From Streptomyces sp. VRA16 Mangrove soil (lineage in GTDB: Bacteria; Actinomycetota; Actinomycetes; Streptomycetales; Streptomycetaceae): a stretch of 64,000 nucleotides of DNA. Numbering within the stretch: position 1 is the stretch's first letter; each line of letters begins with the position of its first letter. Position numbers and translations under genes: made by a program. The stretch lies in NCBI RefSeq assembly GCF_017377775.1, contig NZ_JAFVLN010000003.1:1-64000 (forward strand), in the 5' to 3' direction. The notes under the pieces were generated by a model. That model was given only the letters and a program-made list of their open reading frames with translations. It did no database searches and was not told the origin of the DNA. This document shows, in pieces, positions 8,852 to 17,303 of the stretch.

Positions 8852-9388
8852 CTACATGTAGCGGCCTTCGAACCAGGCGCGGGCCGCCACCGTGTGCAGC
8901 GGGAAGGCGAGTTCGGCCGGACGCCGCAGGAGGGACCAGCCGTCCGTCTCGTCCGTCGGGGCGCTCGTGGGCAGCTGGGCGGCCGGGCGTTCGGGGAGCA
9001 GACCGAAGAGGAGGAGGTGGCCGTCCGGGGCACTCATGGCGTCCACGAGGCGTACGTCGCGGACTGCCGCGTCGATGCCCGTCTCCTCCTTGAGCTCACG
9101 GACGACAGCGTGGCGCCAGTCCTCCCGGTCGTCGACGAATCCGCCGGGGAGAGCGACCTCCCCGCGCGCGGGCGCGATGGTGCGTGTGATCACGACGAGC
9201 GCGGTGCCTGTCGTGTCGTACACGGGCTGAAGGGCGATCGCGACGGGGAGCGGGTTGCGATAGGCGACGGAGGCACAGGCCGGACAGGTGCGCGGCCAGC
9301 CGTGCACATCGGTCCCGTAGGCGGCTCCGCAACTGGAACAGTGGGAATCCGGAACGGGGTTGACCATGGCGTGGGTTGATGCGGACAC
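8852..9388 (-). CDS. Nudix hydrolase with N-terminal zinc ribbon
   Basis: The family hydrolyses nucleoside diphosphates linked to another group. This form resembles the NADH-pyrophosphatase-like zinc-ribbon Nudix proteins. A four-cysteine ribbon is at C17/C20 and C35/C38. The Nudix box GX5EX7REUXEEXGU is visible as GGFVDDRED..VVRELKEETGI. The length is 178 aa. The GTG at 9388 is used; an in-frame ATG at 9367 (MVNPVPDSH) is also possible. The gene is convergent with the GH31 gene (33 bp gap) and divergent from the VanX-like gene. The substrate cannot be told. Confidence 0.88.
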   Translation of the reverse strand: MSASTHAMVNPVPDSHCSSCGAAYGTDVHGWPRTCPACASVAYRNPLPVAIALQPVYDTTGTALVVITRTIAPARGEVALPGGFVDDREDWRHAVVRELKEETGIDAAVRDVRLVDAMSAPDGHLLLFGLLPERPAAQLPTSAPTDETDGWSLLRRPAELAFPLHTVAARAWFEGRYM

Positions 9389-9460
9389 GGCGCGGACTGT
9401 ATCCGATCACCGGATCCCGGTCTTCCCTTTCGGTCCCGGCTCCTGGTAGACCGCTGGCCC

Positions 9461-10270
9461 ATGACTCGAACTGCCGCCGCTCTGCGGAAACTCGCTGCCC
9501 TCACGGCCGCCGCGCTGCTCGGTGTGGCCGCCGCCCCTTCCGTCGCACAGGCGACCCCGGCCCCCAAGGCTCCCAAGGAGTTCGTGGCGCTCAGCGACGT
9601 CGACCCCACGATCATCCAGGAGATCCGCTATTACACCGTCCACGACTTCGTGGGCGAACGGATCGACGGCTACAAGAAGCCGATGTGCATCCTGACGAGA
9701 CCCGCCGCAAAGGCGCTGCACAAGGCACAGACGGGGCTCCTCAAGCGGGGCTACTCGCTGAAGGTCTACGACTGCTACCGGCCGCAACGTGCCGTCGACC
9801 ACTTCGTGAGGTGGGCCAAGGATCTCGACGACCAGAAGATGAAGGCGGAGTTCTATCCGCAGGTCGACAAGACGCGTCTGTTCGCGGACGGTTACATCGC
9901 CGAGAAGTCCGGCCACAGCCGCGGCTCCACCGTCGACCTGACGGTCGTGAAGCTGCCGGCCCTGCCGACCCGCCCGTACGTGCCCGGCGAGCCGCTCAAG
10001 GCGTGCTACGGCCCGCAGAAGGACCGGTTCCCCGACAACTCCGTCGACATGGGGACGGGGTTCGACTGCTTCGACACGTTGGCGCACACGGACGATCCCC
10101 GTATCCAAGGGGTGCAGCGGGCCAACCGGGACCTGCTGCGTGACGCGCTCTCGGGCGAGGGGTTCGTCAACCTGCCCGAGGAGTGGTGGCACTACACGTA
10201 CAAGCCCGAACTGTTCCCCGACACCTACTTCGACTTCCCGATCTCGCGGAGGTCGCTGACCGGGCACTGA
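9461..10270 (+). CDS. Secreted VanX-type D-Ala-D-Ala dipeptidase (peptidase M15D)
   Basis: A zinc dipeptidase cleaving D-alanyl-D-alanine, probably outside the membrane in peptidoglycan turnover. The 269 aa begin with an n/h-region and an AxA site (about 1-31), a Sec signal peptide. The family motifs are present: YDCYRP, SGHSRGSTVDLT (zinc ligands His152 and Asp159) and EEWWHY (catalytic Glu241, ligand His244). True cytosolic VanX resistance enzymes lack a signal peptide, and no vanHA or vanRS genes are near, so a housekeeping role is more likely. There is no Shine-Dalgarno sequence. A TAGACC -10 lies eight bases before the ATG, so the mRNA may be leaderless. Confidence 0.9.
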   Translation: MTRTAAALRKLAALTAAALLGVAAAPSVAQATPAPKAPKEFVALSDVDPTIIQEIRYYTVHDFVGERIDGYKKPMCILTRPAAKALHKAQTGLLKRGYSLKVYDCYRPQRAVDHFVRWAKDLDDQKMKAEFYPQVDKTRLFADGYIAEKSGHSRGSTVDLTVVKLPALPTRPYVPGEPLKACYGPQKDRFPDNSVDMGTGFDCFDTLAHTDDPRIQGVQRANRDLLRDALSGEGFVNLPEEWWHYTYKPELFPDTYFDFPISRRSLTGH

Positions 10271-10291
10271 GTCCGGCGGCCCGGCGGCGTG

Positions 10292-10336
10292 GAGGGCGCG
10301 GGCGGCACCACCCCCGTGGATGCCGCCCACGCCCTC
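10292..10336 (+). terminator. Terminator after the VanX-like gene
   Basis: GAGGGCGCGGGCGGCA (10292-10307) and TGCCGCCCACGCCCTC (10321-10336) pair at 15 of 16 positions around a 13-nt loop, 21 bp after the stop. There is no U-tract, as is common in Streptomyces. Confidence 0.7.
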
Positions 10337-10415
10337 ACGTCATACACGGACGCATGTGGTGCGCATGTGGTTCTGCGGGACCTCCTGACGCCGTGCGGTT
10401 GCCCGTGGCACACTT

Positions 10416-10430
10416 CTGACGTTCCGTCAG
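10416..10430. promoter_or_regulatory. TGACG-N3-CGTCA operator upstream of the DUF35/thiolase pair
   Basis: CTGACG-TTC-CGTCAG is a perfect 6-bp inverted repeat around three bases, 21 bp before the GTG start at 10452. A near-identical site with the same GAT flank lies at 56661-56675 upstream of another gene pair. The form suits a TetR-family repressor; which one is unknown. Confidence 0.6.
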
Positions 10431-10451
10431 ATTTGGTGTCGGGGAGGGTTC

Positions 10452-10910
10452 GTGACGCGTACGCGTACGCCTGTCGTGGCCGGCTGGTTCGCCGGTGAGG
10501 GGGACGACTTCCGCCTGCTGGGGACGCGCTGTTCGGCGTGCGCGTCCGTGTACTTCCCGCGGGAGGACACAGCCTGCCGCAATCCCGGGTGCTCGGGCGG
10601 CGATCTGGCCGAGGTGCCCCTGTCGCGGCGGGGGCGGATCTGGTCGTACACCGACGCCCGGTACCGGCCGCCGGAACCGTACGTCTCGGACCGGGAACTT
10701 CCCTGGCAGCCCTACACGTTGATCGCTGTGGAGCTCGCCGCTGAGCGATTGGTGGTGCTCGGGCAGGGGGTTCCAGGACTGTCCGTTACCGATCTCGAGG
10801 TCGGCATGGAGGTGGAGGTGGTACCGGGGGTCCTCGACGAGGACGGGGACGAGGCCAGCGGTACGGCCTGGACGACATGGCACTGGCGGCCGACGGGGGT
10901 GACGGCATGA
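10452..10910 (+). CDS. DUF35 OB-fold/zinc-ribbon protein, thiolase partner
   Basis: A small protein (152 aa) of the Zn-ribbon/OB-fold acyl-CoA-associated family (DUF35). These proteins form complexes with SCP-2-type thiolases and act as CoA-substrate binding subunits. Four cysteines form the rubredoxin-like ribbon (C27, C30, C42, C47), followed by the OB part (RGRIWSYT onward). The GTG at 10452 has GGGGAGGG upstream. The stop overlaps the start of the thiolase gene by 4 bp (ATGA), a sign of translational coupling and a likely protein complex. Confidence 0.88.
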   Translation: MTRTRTPVVAGWFAGEGDDFRLLGTRCSACASVYFPREDTACRNPGCSGGDLAEVPLSRRGRIWSYTDARYRPPEPYVSDRELPWQPYTLIAVELAAERLVVLGQGVPGLSVTDLEVGMEVEVVPGVLDEDGDEASGTAWTTWHWRPTGVTA

Positions 10911-12097
10911 CGGCGGATGTGGCGGTGCTCGGCGCGGGCATGCACCCCTGGGGCAAGTGGGGCCGCAGTTTCGTCGAGTACGGGACGGCGGCCGCACGCA
11001 CGGCACTCGCCGACGCGGGGGTCGAGTGGCGCGACGTGCAGTCCGTGGTCGGCGCCGACACGGTGCGCGGCGGATATCCGGGCCATGTGGCGGGTGCGAC
11101 GTTCGCGAAGAAGCTGGGCTGGCAAGGGGCCCGCGTGGCGAGCGTGTACGCGGCGTGCGCCTCGGGAGCACAGGCCATCGGCACGGCTCGGGCACAGATC
11201 CTCGCGGGCCTGGCGGACGTCGTGCTCGTGGTCGGGGCCGATGCCGCGCCCAAGGGGTTCTTCCGTCCGGCCGGGGGCGACCGACCGGACGATCCGGACT
11301 GGCTGCGGTTCCGCGTGCTCGGAGCGACCAATCCGACGTACTTCGGCCTGTACGCGCGCCGGAGGATGGCCGTGCACGGGGACACGCTGGAGGACTTCGC
11401 CCAGGTCAAGGTGAAGAACGCGGCCTGTGGAGCGCTTAATCCGAATGCCCGCTACCGCAAGACCGTGTCGGCCGAGGAGGTCGCGGCCTCGGCCGTGGTC
11501 GCCGACCCGCTGCGGCTCCTGGACATCTGCGCCACGTCGGACGGGGGCGCGGCGCTGGTCCTGTCCAGCATGGAGTTCGCGCGGCGGCACGGGGCCTCGG
11601 ATCCCGTGCGGATCCGGGCCGTCTCGACGGTGACGCCCACGTTCCCGAACACGGTGCTCGATCTGCCGGACATGGCCACGGACTCGGCGGCGGGAGTCGA
11701 GCCGGACGGCCCGTCGTTCCGGTCCTCGATAGCCCGAGCCGCCTACGAGGAGGCCGGTGTCGGCCCCGAGGACCTGTCGCTCGCCGAGGTTTACGACCTG
11801 TCCACCGCCCTGGAACTGCAGTGGTACGAGGACCTCGGGCTGTGCGCCGAGGGCGCGGCGGCCAAGCTGCTGGGCGAGGGTGCCACCGCGCCCGGCGGCC
11901 GCATACCCGTGAACGCCAGTGGTGGTCTCGCGTCGTTCGGGGAGGCGGTTCCGGCCCAGGCGATTGCGCAGGTGTGCGAGCTGACCTGGCAACTGCGGGG
12001 GACGGCCGGTGCGCGGCAGGTGGCCGGTGCACGGGTCGGGATCACCGCCAACCAGGGGCTGTTCGGGCACGGTTCGTCGGTCGTCGCCGTGCGATGA
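10907..12097 (+). CDS. SCP-2-type thiolase-like protein (lipid-transfer protein/thiolase fold)
   Basis: A 396-aa thiolase-fold protein of the SCP-x/Ltp group, partner of the DUF35 protein encoded just upstream with an ATGA overlap. The usual nucleophilic cysteine is at C84 (YAACASGAQA). The C-terminal block reads NASGGLASFGEAVPA where true thiolases have GHPxGA, so the second catalytic motif lacks its histidine. Members with DUF35 partners (such as Ltp2) can work as retro-aldolases in steroid side-chain breakdown, so a retro-aldol or acyl-CoA role is possible here. That is inference. The ATG at 10907 is chosen over the frame-open ATG at 10877 because of the overlap. Confidence 0.85.
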   Translation: MTADVAVLGAGMHPWGKWGRSFVEYGTAAARTALADAGVEWRDVQSVVGADTVRGGYPGHVAGATFAKKLGWQGARVASVYAACASGAQAIGTARAQILAGLADVVLVVGADAAPKGFFRPAGGDRPDDPDWLRFRVLGATNPTYFGLYARRRMAVHGDTLEDFAQVKVKNAACGALNPNARYRKTVSAEEVAASAVVADPLRLLDICATSDGGAALVLSSMEFARRHGASDPVRIRAVSTVTPTFPNTVLDLPDMATDSAAGVEPDGPSFRSSIARAAYEEAGVGPEDLSLAEVYDLSTALELQWYEDLGLCAEGAAAKLLGEGATAPGGRIPVNASGGLASFGEAVPAQAIAQVCELTWQLRGTAGARQVAGARVGITANQGLFGHGSSVVAVR

Positions 12098-12115
12098 GCG
12101 GTCCGCTCGTACACT

Positions 12116-12127
12116 GAGTGATCACTC
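12116..12127. promoter_or_regulatory. BldD-like box (AGTGATCACT) upstream of the EAL/GGDEF gene
   Basis: GAGTGATCACTC is a perfect 12-bp palindrome. It contains both BldD half-sites (AGTGA and TCACT) abutting. BldD is the c-di-GMP-bound developmental repressor of Streptomyces, and other c-di-GMP enzymes are among its targets. The site is 67 bp before the GTG start. Occupancy is inferred from sequence alone. Confidence 0.5.
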
Positions 12128-12193
12128 GGGAATGCTGCGTGAACAGCGTATGAACTGAGCCTGGGGGTACTCCTGAGGCGCCATCATGCTGCC

Positions 12194-13852
12194 GTGCGCT
12201 CCTGGACGGACAGTCTCCGCTTCGCCTTCCAGCCCGTGGTCAATCTGACCACGGGGACCGTGGCAGCTGTGGAGATACTGGCCCGCCCGGAGACCGGCGA
12301 CGTGCTGGCCCGCGCCCGACGCGAGCCCGAACTCGACGGACGACTCGCAGCGTTGGCGATCCATGACGCGGCGCGCAAGGAGACGCTGCTGCCGCTGCAC
12401 GTGAACGTGTTCGCGGGCACGCTCGCCGACCTCGGCGACCTCTCGGCGCTGCGCGAAGCGGTGCGCGCGGTGGGACGGCTGCCGTGGGAGGTGACCGTCG
12501 ATGTGGGGCCGCCGTTCACACACGTACCCCAGCGAGCGCTCCTGGAGGGTGTGGCGGCGCTGCGCGAGGAGGGATTCCGCATCTGTGCCGACGGGGTCGG
12601 TGACGGGGACGTGCCCCTGCGGCTGCTCGACGATCTCGGTCCTGACCTGGTGAAGCTGGACGCGTCCCTGCTGGCACGCACCGCGTCGGTGCGCGCGATG
12701 CGGACGCTGTGCGAGGAGTCGGGGGCGCTCCTGGCGGTCGAGGGCGTGGAGTCGGAGCTGGGGTGCGCCGCGGCCCGGGACGCGGGGGCTCAGCTCGCGC
12801 AGGGCGATCTGTTCGCGCCGGCCGCCCGGCTGCCGTCGTCCGAGGTGTACGTGCCCCAACTCCCGACGGGGTGCGAGGCGCCGAGGCCGGCCGGGCCGTC
12901 GGTACGGGAGTTCGTACGGCCCGCGGCGCTGCTGCCCGAGTCCGCCTCCGCGGAGCAGGTGCGCAAGCTGCTGACCGGGGCGCCCGAGGTGTCCGGGGTG
13001 CTGCTCGTGGACGCGGCCGGGGTGCCGGTGCGCTCGGTGCAGCGGGACCGGTTCCTGTTGTCGTTGTCCGCCCGGTACGGGCACGCGCTGTACGCGGACC
13101 GGCCCGCGGCGCGCCTCGGCGACCGGCCGCGCACCGTGGGCGTCTCGGCGACGGCATGGGAGGTGCTCGATGTCGTCGCGGACGGCGAGCACAGCCGTAC
13201 CGCGGACGACGTCGCCGTGGTCGACGACGGCGGGCGGTGTGTGGGTGTGGTGCGTCTCGCCGACCTCGTACGGGCGCTCGCGGAGAGCCGGGTGGAGGAG
13301 GCGGCCGGGCTCAATCCGCTGACCCGGCTGCCCGGTTCGGACGCGGTGACCACCGAGGTGGACCGGTGGGTGGCGCACGGGCGTGCCTTCGCGCTGAGTT
13401 GGCTGGACATCGACGGGTTCAAGCAGGTCAACGACGGGGCGGGGTTCGCCGCGGGGGACGAGTTGATCCGCGCGGTGGGGCGGGCGCTGGCGCGTACGGA
13501 GTCGGAGACCTTGCGCGTGGCGCACATCGGAGGCGACGACTTTCTGGTCCTGGCCGATCCGGAGCGGCTCGATCCGCTGGTCGCCGCGGTCCTCGACGTG
13601 CCCTGGTCGGCGGGCGGGAGCCCGGTGACGCTGTCGGTCGCCACGCTGGTGTGCCCGCCGGGGAGCGTGACGGACCACCGCGGGGCGGCCACCCGGCTCG
13701 CGCCGCTCAAGCAGGCCGCCAAGGGGCTCTCGGGGGCGAGTTGGGTGTGCGGCCTCGCGGGACGGGAGGGGTACGAGGTGCGGCGTGGGGCGGCAGTGAG
13801 GGGCGATGCATCCGCCGTGCCGGCACAGAAGGGCGCGTCGCACGCTTCGTAG
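12194..13852 (+). CDS. EAL-CBS-GGDEF protein, both c-di-GMP domains degenerate
   Basis: A 552-aa cytosolic protein with an EAL-like domain (about 1-200), a CBS-pair-like middle (about 235-365) and a GGDEF-like domain (about 370-525). The EAL signature reads EILARP (27-32). The HVN and LVKLD blocks remain, but the usual DDFG reads ADGVG, so metal binding may be lost. The GGDEF signature reads GGDDF (about 446). It may bind c-di-GMP or GTP as a sensor, with little or no enzyme activity. There are no membrane segments. The start is GTG at 12194 with no strong ribosome site. A BldD-like box lies upstream. Confidence 0.82.
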   Translation: MRSWTDSLRFAFQPVVNLTTGTVAAVEILARPETGDVLARARREPELDGRLAALAIHDAARKETLLPLHVNVFAGTLADLGDLSALREAVRAVGRLPWEVTVDVGPPFTHVPQRALLEGVAALREEGFRICADGVGDGDVPLRLLDDLGPDLVKLDASLLARTASVRAMRTLCEESGALLAVEGVESELGCAAARDAGAQLAQGDLFAPAARLPSSEVYVPQLPTGCEAPRPAGPSVREFVRPAALLPESASAEQVRKLLTGAPEVSGVLLVDAAGVPVRSVQRDRFLLSLSARYGHALYADRPAARLGDRPRTVGVSATAWEVLDVVADGEHSRTADDVAVVDDGGRCVGVVRLADLVRALAESRVEEAAGLNPLTRLPGSDAVTTEVDRWVAHGRAFALSWLDIDGFKQVNDGAGFAAGDELIRAVGRALARTESETLRVAHIGGDDFLVLADPERLDPLVAAVLDVPWSAGGSPVTLSVATLVCPPGSVTDHRGAATRLAPLKQAAKGLSGASWVCGLAGREGYEVRRGAAVRGDASAVPAQKGASHAS

Positions 13853-14226
13853 GAGTGGCGGCAACAGCCGTACGGGAGGCGGCACTTGCAGGAGCGTTTG
13901 CCGCCGGTCAACCGTTGCCGTCTGCGACCTTGACGCTCCAGTACGGCCGGTGAACACTTCCGGGTGTCAGTCGGCATCGCCGCATGACGGCCCACCGGCG
14001 TCTCGGGGTCGCTCCCTGCCCCTGAGGTGCTTCCTGCCCTGTCGTGGCAGGTCAGGGCCGCTCCCCCATACGCGGTTCCGGCTGTGCGGGCACGCTCGTC
14101 ACGGACGCCGGGCGGGGCACGGGATCCCCCCTGCCTTCGGCTGAAGTAGCCAGAACCAGCCAGGGGAAACGCCCCCTGCGCGGAGGACCGGGGCGCATCG
14201 TCCCGGGCGAGGGGCTAGGAGCCGTT
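13853..14226 (+). other. Gene-free stretch upstream of glpF
   Basis: These 374 bp hold no convincing gene. They should contain the glpF-glpK promoter, but I see no clear -35/-10 pair and no obvious long palindrome for a GylR-type regulator. AGGAG at 14216-14220 is the glpF ribosome site. Confidence 0.5.
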
Positions 14227-14985
14227 ATGCACAGCAACGGAGACATCTTCGTCGGTGAAGTCATCGGCACCGCCATTCTGATCCTGTTCGGCGCGGGCGT
14301 CTGCGCCGCCGTCACCCTCAAACATTCCAAGGCCAGAGCCTCGGGGTGGATCGTCATCGCGTTCGGCTGGGGCTTCGGCGTCCTGGCCGGCGCGTACACG
14401 GCGGCGCCCCTGTCCGGCGGCCACCTGAACCCCGCCGTCACCATCGGCATCGCGGTCGACACCGGCAAGTGGGACAAGGTCTGGGTCTATCTGTGCGGCC
14501 AGATGGTCGGCGCGATGCTCGGCGCCGTCCTCGCGTACCTGGTGTATCTCGCGCAGTTCAACGCCAATGTGAGCTCCGGCAAGGACACGGCGGAGGCCCC
14601 CGACGAGGACGGTCCGCTGCCGACGCTCGGCATCTTCTCGACCATTCCGGAGATCCGGAACCCGGTCGCGAACCTGATCACCGAGATCATCGCGACGATG
14701 GGACTCGTCCTGCCCATCCTGGCGTTCGGTCTCACCAAGGGCCTGGGCGAGTCCGGTACGACGGTCCTGATCGTGGCGCTGCTGGTCGTCGGCATCGGTC
14801 TGTCGCTCGGCGGGCCGACGGGCTACGCGATCAACCCGGCGCGTGACCTCGGTCCGCGCATCGTCCACCAGTTCCTGCCCATCCCCAACAAGGGGACGTC
14901 CGACTGGGGTTACGCCCTCGTCCCGGTCGTCGGGCCGCTGATCGGCGGCGCGCTGGCGGGGGTCATCTACAACGCAGCGTTCTGA
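14227..14985 (+). CDS. glpF: Glycerol uptake facilitator (MIP/aquaglyceroporin family)
   Basis: A membrane channel letting glycerol diffuse in, to be trapped by the kinase encoded next. The 252 aa have six membrane helices and the two NPA half-helix motifs, HLNPAVTIG and [13 protein letters not shown]. The Asp after the second NPA (NPARD) marks the glycerol-facilitator branch rather than water-only aquaporins. An acidic loop ([14 protein letters not shown]) lies between helices 3 and 4. The frame is open upstream, but the ATG at 14227 has AGGAG at the right distance. The glpK gene follows after 86 bp. Confidence 0.93.
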   Translation: MHSNGDIFVGEVIGTAILILFGAGVCAAVTLKHSKARASGWIVIAFGWGFGVLAGAYTAAPLSGGHLNPAVTIGIAVDTGKWDKVWVYLCGQMVGAMLGAVLAYLVYLAQFNANVSSGKDTAEAPDEDGPLPTLGIFSTIPEIRNPVANLITEIIATMGLVLPILAFGLTKGLGESGTTVLIVALLVVGIGLSLGGPTGYAINPARDLGPRIVHQFLPIPNKGTSDWGYALVPVVGPLIGGALAGVIYNAAF

Positions 14986-14992
14986 AACGCGG

Positions 14993-15022
14993 CCGCGGAA
15001 GCGTTTCGGCACGCTTCCGCGG
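14993..15022 (+). other. Perfect 12-bp hairpin between glpF and glpK
   Basis: CCGCGGAAGCGT (14993-15004) and ACGCTTCCGCGG (15011-15022) pair perfectly around TTCGGC, 8 bp after the glpF stop. There is no U-tract. It may reduce read-through into glpK or protect the glpF mRNA end. Confidence 0.6.
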
Positions 15023-15071
15023 CGCTCCGACATCGACCCACGTACGACCGTCTTCTCACGAAGGGGTAGCC

Positions 15072-16589
15072 ATGCCCGAGACTTCCGTGAAGTACGTCGC
15101 CGCAATCGATCAGGGCACCACGTCGAGCCGTTGCATCATCTTCAACCAGGACGGCGAGATCGTCGCCGTCGACCAGCGCGAGCACCGTCAGATCTTCCCC
15201 AAGCCCGGCTGGGTGGAGCACGACGCCACCGAGATCTGGTCCAAGGTGCAGGCCGTGGTGGCCGGTGCCCTCGCCAAGGCGGGGCTGCGCGCCGATCAGC
15301 TCAGCGCTCTCGGCATCACCAATCAGCGCGAGACGACGGTCCTGTGGGACCGCGCGACCGGGAAGCCGGTGCACAACGCGATCGTGTGGCAGGACACGCG
15401 GACGTCGGCCCTCTGCAACCAGCTGGGCGGCTCCGACGGCCAGGACCGGTTCCGTGAGCAGACCGGCCTGCCGCTCGCCAGCTACTTCTCCGGGCCCAAG
15501 GCGGCCTGGCTGCTCGACAACGTCCCCGGGCTGCGGGCGCGTGCCGAGCGCGGGGAGATCGCGTTCGGCACGATCGACTCGTGGCTGATCTGGAACCTCA
15601 CCGGCGGCACCGACGGCGGGGTGCACGTCACGGACGTGACCAACGCCGGGCGGACCATGCTGATGAATCTGGAGACCCTCCAGTGGGACTCCTCGATCCT
15701 GTCGGCGATGAACGTCCCGGAGGCGGTCCTTCCGGAGATCCGTTCGTCGGCCGAGGTGTACGGAACAGCGGTCGGCCAGCTGTCCGGTGTTCCCGTCGCG
15801 TCCGCGCTCGGCGACCAGCAGGCGGCCGTGTTCGGGCAGGCCTGCTACGACACCGGTACCGCGAAGAACACGTACGGGACGGGCAGCTTCCTGTTGCTCA
15901 ACACCGGTAACCGGCCGGTCCCCTCGAAGAGCGGGCTGCTCACCACCATGGGGTACAAGATCGGTACCGAGGCGCCCGTGTACTGCCTCGAAGGGTCGAT
16001 CGCGATCACCGGTGCACTCGTGCAGTGGTTCCGCGACCAGCTCGGCATCATCAAGACCGCCGACGAGATCGAGACGCTGGCGGCGAGCGTGGAGGACAAC
16101 GGCGGCGCCTACATCGTGCCCGCGTTCTCCGGCCTGTTCGCGCCGTACTGGCGCTCCGACGCACGTGGCGTGATCACCGGGCTGACCAGGTACGTCACCA
16201 AGGCACATCTCGCTCGTGCCGTCCTGGAGGCGACGAGCTGGCAGACCCGTGAGGTCGTCGACGCCATGTACCAGGACTCCGGGGTGCACATCACGACCCT
16301 CAAGGTCGACGGCGGCATGACGAAGAACAATCTGCTGATGCAGCACCAGGCGGACGTGCTCGGCGTGCCCGTGATCCGGCCCAGGGTCTCCGAGACGACG
16401 TGTCTGGGCGCGGCGTACGCGGCCGGGCTCGCGACGGGCGTGTGGAACGACCTGGACGAGCTGAAGGCGCACTGGCAACGCGACGTCGAATGGACGCCGG
16501 CGATGGACTCACAGACCAGGGACCGCGAGTACCACAACTGGCGCAAGGCCGTGGAGAAGAGCTTGGGCTGGCACGAGGACGACGTGTAG
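15072..16589 (+). CDS. glpK: Glycerol kinase
   Basis: It phosphorylates glycerol to sn-glycerol-3-phosphate using ATP, in the cytosol. The 505 aa match the FGGY kinase family. Motifs: the phosphate-binding DQGTTSSR (13-20), [14 protein letters not shown], the second phosphate loop GTGSF and the C-terminal VDGGMTKNN signature. The ATG at 15072 follows AAGGGG. The gene is paired with glpF, so uptake and trapping are co-encoded. No glpD or gylR gene is beside it, unlike the main glycerol operon known in S. coelicolor. It may therefore be a second glycerol locus. Confidence 0.96.
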   Translation: MPETSVKYVAAIDQGTTSSRCIIFNQDGEIVAVDQREHRQIFPKPGWVEHDATEIWSKVQAVVAGALAKAGLRADQLSALGITNQRETTVLWDRATGKPVHNAIVWQDTRTSALCNQLGGSDGQDRFREQTGLPLASYFSGPKAAWLLDNVPGLRARAERGEIAFGTIDSWLIWNLTGGTDGGVHVTDVTNAGRTMLMNLETLQWDSSILSAMNVPEAVLPEIRSSAEVYGTAVGQLSGVPVASALGDQQAAVFGQACYDTGTAKNTYGTGSFLLLNTGNRPVPSKSGLLTTMGYKIGTEAPVYCLEGSIAITGALVQWFRDQLGIIKTADEIETLAASVEDNGGAYIVPAFSGLFAPYWRSDARGVITGLTRYVTKAHLARAVLEATSWQTREVVDAMYQDSGVHITTLKVDGGMTKNNLLMQHQADVLGVPVIRPRVSETTCLGAAYAAGLATGVWNDLDELKAHWQRDVEWTPAMDSQTRDREYHNWRKAVEKSLGWHEDDV

Positions 16590-16625
16590 GCGCCGTCCGC
16601 ACCGGCCTCCGGCCGGGCAGCGGGG

Positions 16626-16665
16626 CACGCGCGCGTGGTGGCGTATTCGCTGCCACGCGTGCGTG
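16626..16665. terminator. Bidirectional terminator between glpK and cvnD
   Basis: CACGCGCGCGTGG (16626-16638) pairs with CCACGCGTGCGTG (16653-16665) with one mismatch. It lies between two convergent genes. Confidence 0.6.
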
Positions 16666-16697
16666 CGTACGCGTACCGGCTCTCCTCCGGGGCCGGT

Positions 16698-17303
16698 TCA
16701 GGTGGTGGCCGGCTCGCGGCGCCGCGCGGACACCGCGGCGGCGTGCTCGACCACGCCGATGAGGACGTCCTTCACGGAGTTCTTCTCGCGCGCGTCGCAC
16801 AGCACCACGGGGACTCCCGCATCCAGGTCGAGGGCCTGGCGCACCATGTCGGTGGGGTAACGGGCCGAGCCCTCGAAGCAGTTGACGCCGACGACGAACG
16901 GGATGTCGCGCCGCTCGAAGTAGTCGACCGCCGCGAAGCAGTCCTCCAGGCGGCGGGTGTCCGCGAGGACGACGGCGCCCAGGGCGCCGGTCGCGAGCTC
17001 GTCCCACAGGAACCAGAAGCGGTCCTGGCCCGGTGTGCCGAAGAGGTACAGGACGAGGTCCTCGCGCAGCGTGATCCTGCCGAAGTCCATGGCCACAGTG
17101 GTGGTGTGCTTGCCCTCGACGCCCTGGGTGTCGTCGACGGGGCGACCTGCCTCGCTGAGCAGTTCCTCCGTGCGCAGGGGCCTGATCTCGCTGACCGCGC
17201 CGACGAGGGTCGTCTTGCCCACGCCGAATCCGCCGGCCACCAGGATCTTGAGCGTGACGGGCTCGACGGGGGCCTTGCCGCGCTCAGAACGCCCGAAGAT
17301 CAT
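16698..17303 (-). CDS. cvnD: Conservon GTPase-like protein CvnD
   Basis: A small Ras/MglA-like GTP-binding protein (201 aa) that ends the conservon, a membrane-linked signalling complex of Streptomyces resembling eukaryotic G-protein systems. The P-loop is GGFGVGKTT (24-32) and the G3 block is [11 protein letters not shown]. The G4-like block is VGVNCFEG instead of NKxD, usual for this family. Its start overlaps the 3' end of the oxoprolinase gene by 20 bp, so it is probably coupled to that gene rather than directly to cvnC. Confidence 0.92.
   Translation of the reverse strand: MIFGRSERGKAPVEPVTLKILVAGGFGVGKTTLVGAVSEIRPLRTEELLSEAGRPVDDTQGVEGKHTTTVAMDFGRITLREDLVLYLFGTPGQDRFWFLWDELATGALGAVVLADTRRLEDCFAAVDYFERRDIPFVVGVNCFEGSARYPTDMVRQALDLDAGVPVVLCDAREKNSVKDVLIGVVEHAAAVSARRREPATT

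Noticed and set aside
9461..10270. Vancomycin-resistance vanX
   Set aside because: The protein has a signal peptide and no vanHA, vanRS or vanJK neighbours. A cell-wall turnover enzyme is more likely.
12122..13957. Minus-strand frame of 611 codons
   Set aside because: It is antisense to the EAL-CBS-GGDEF gene, which has real domain motifs. The frame has none.
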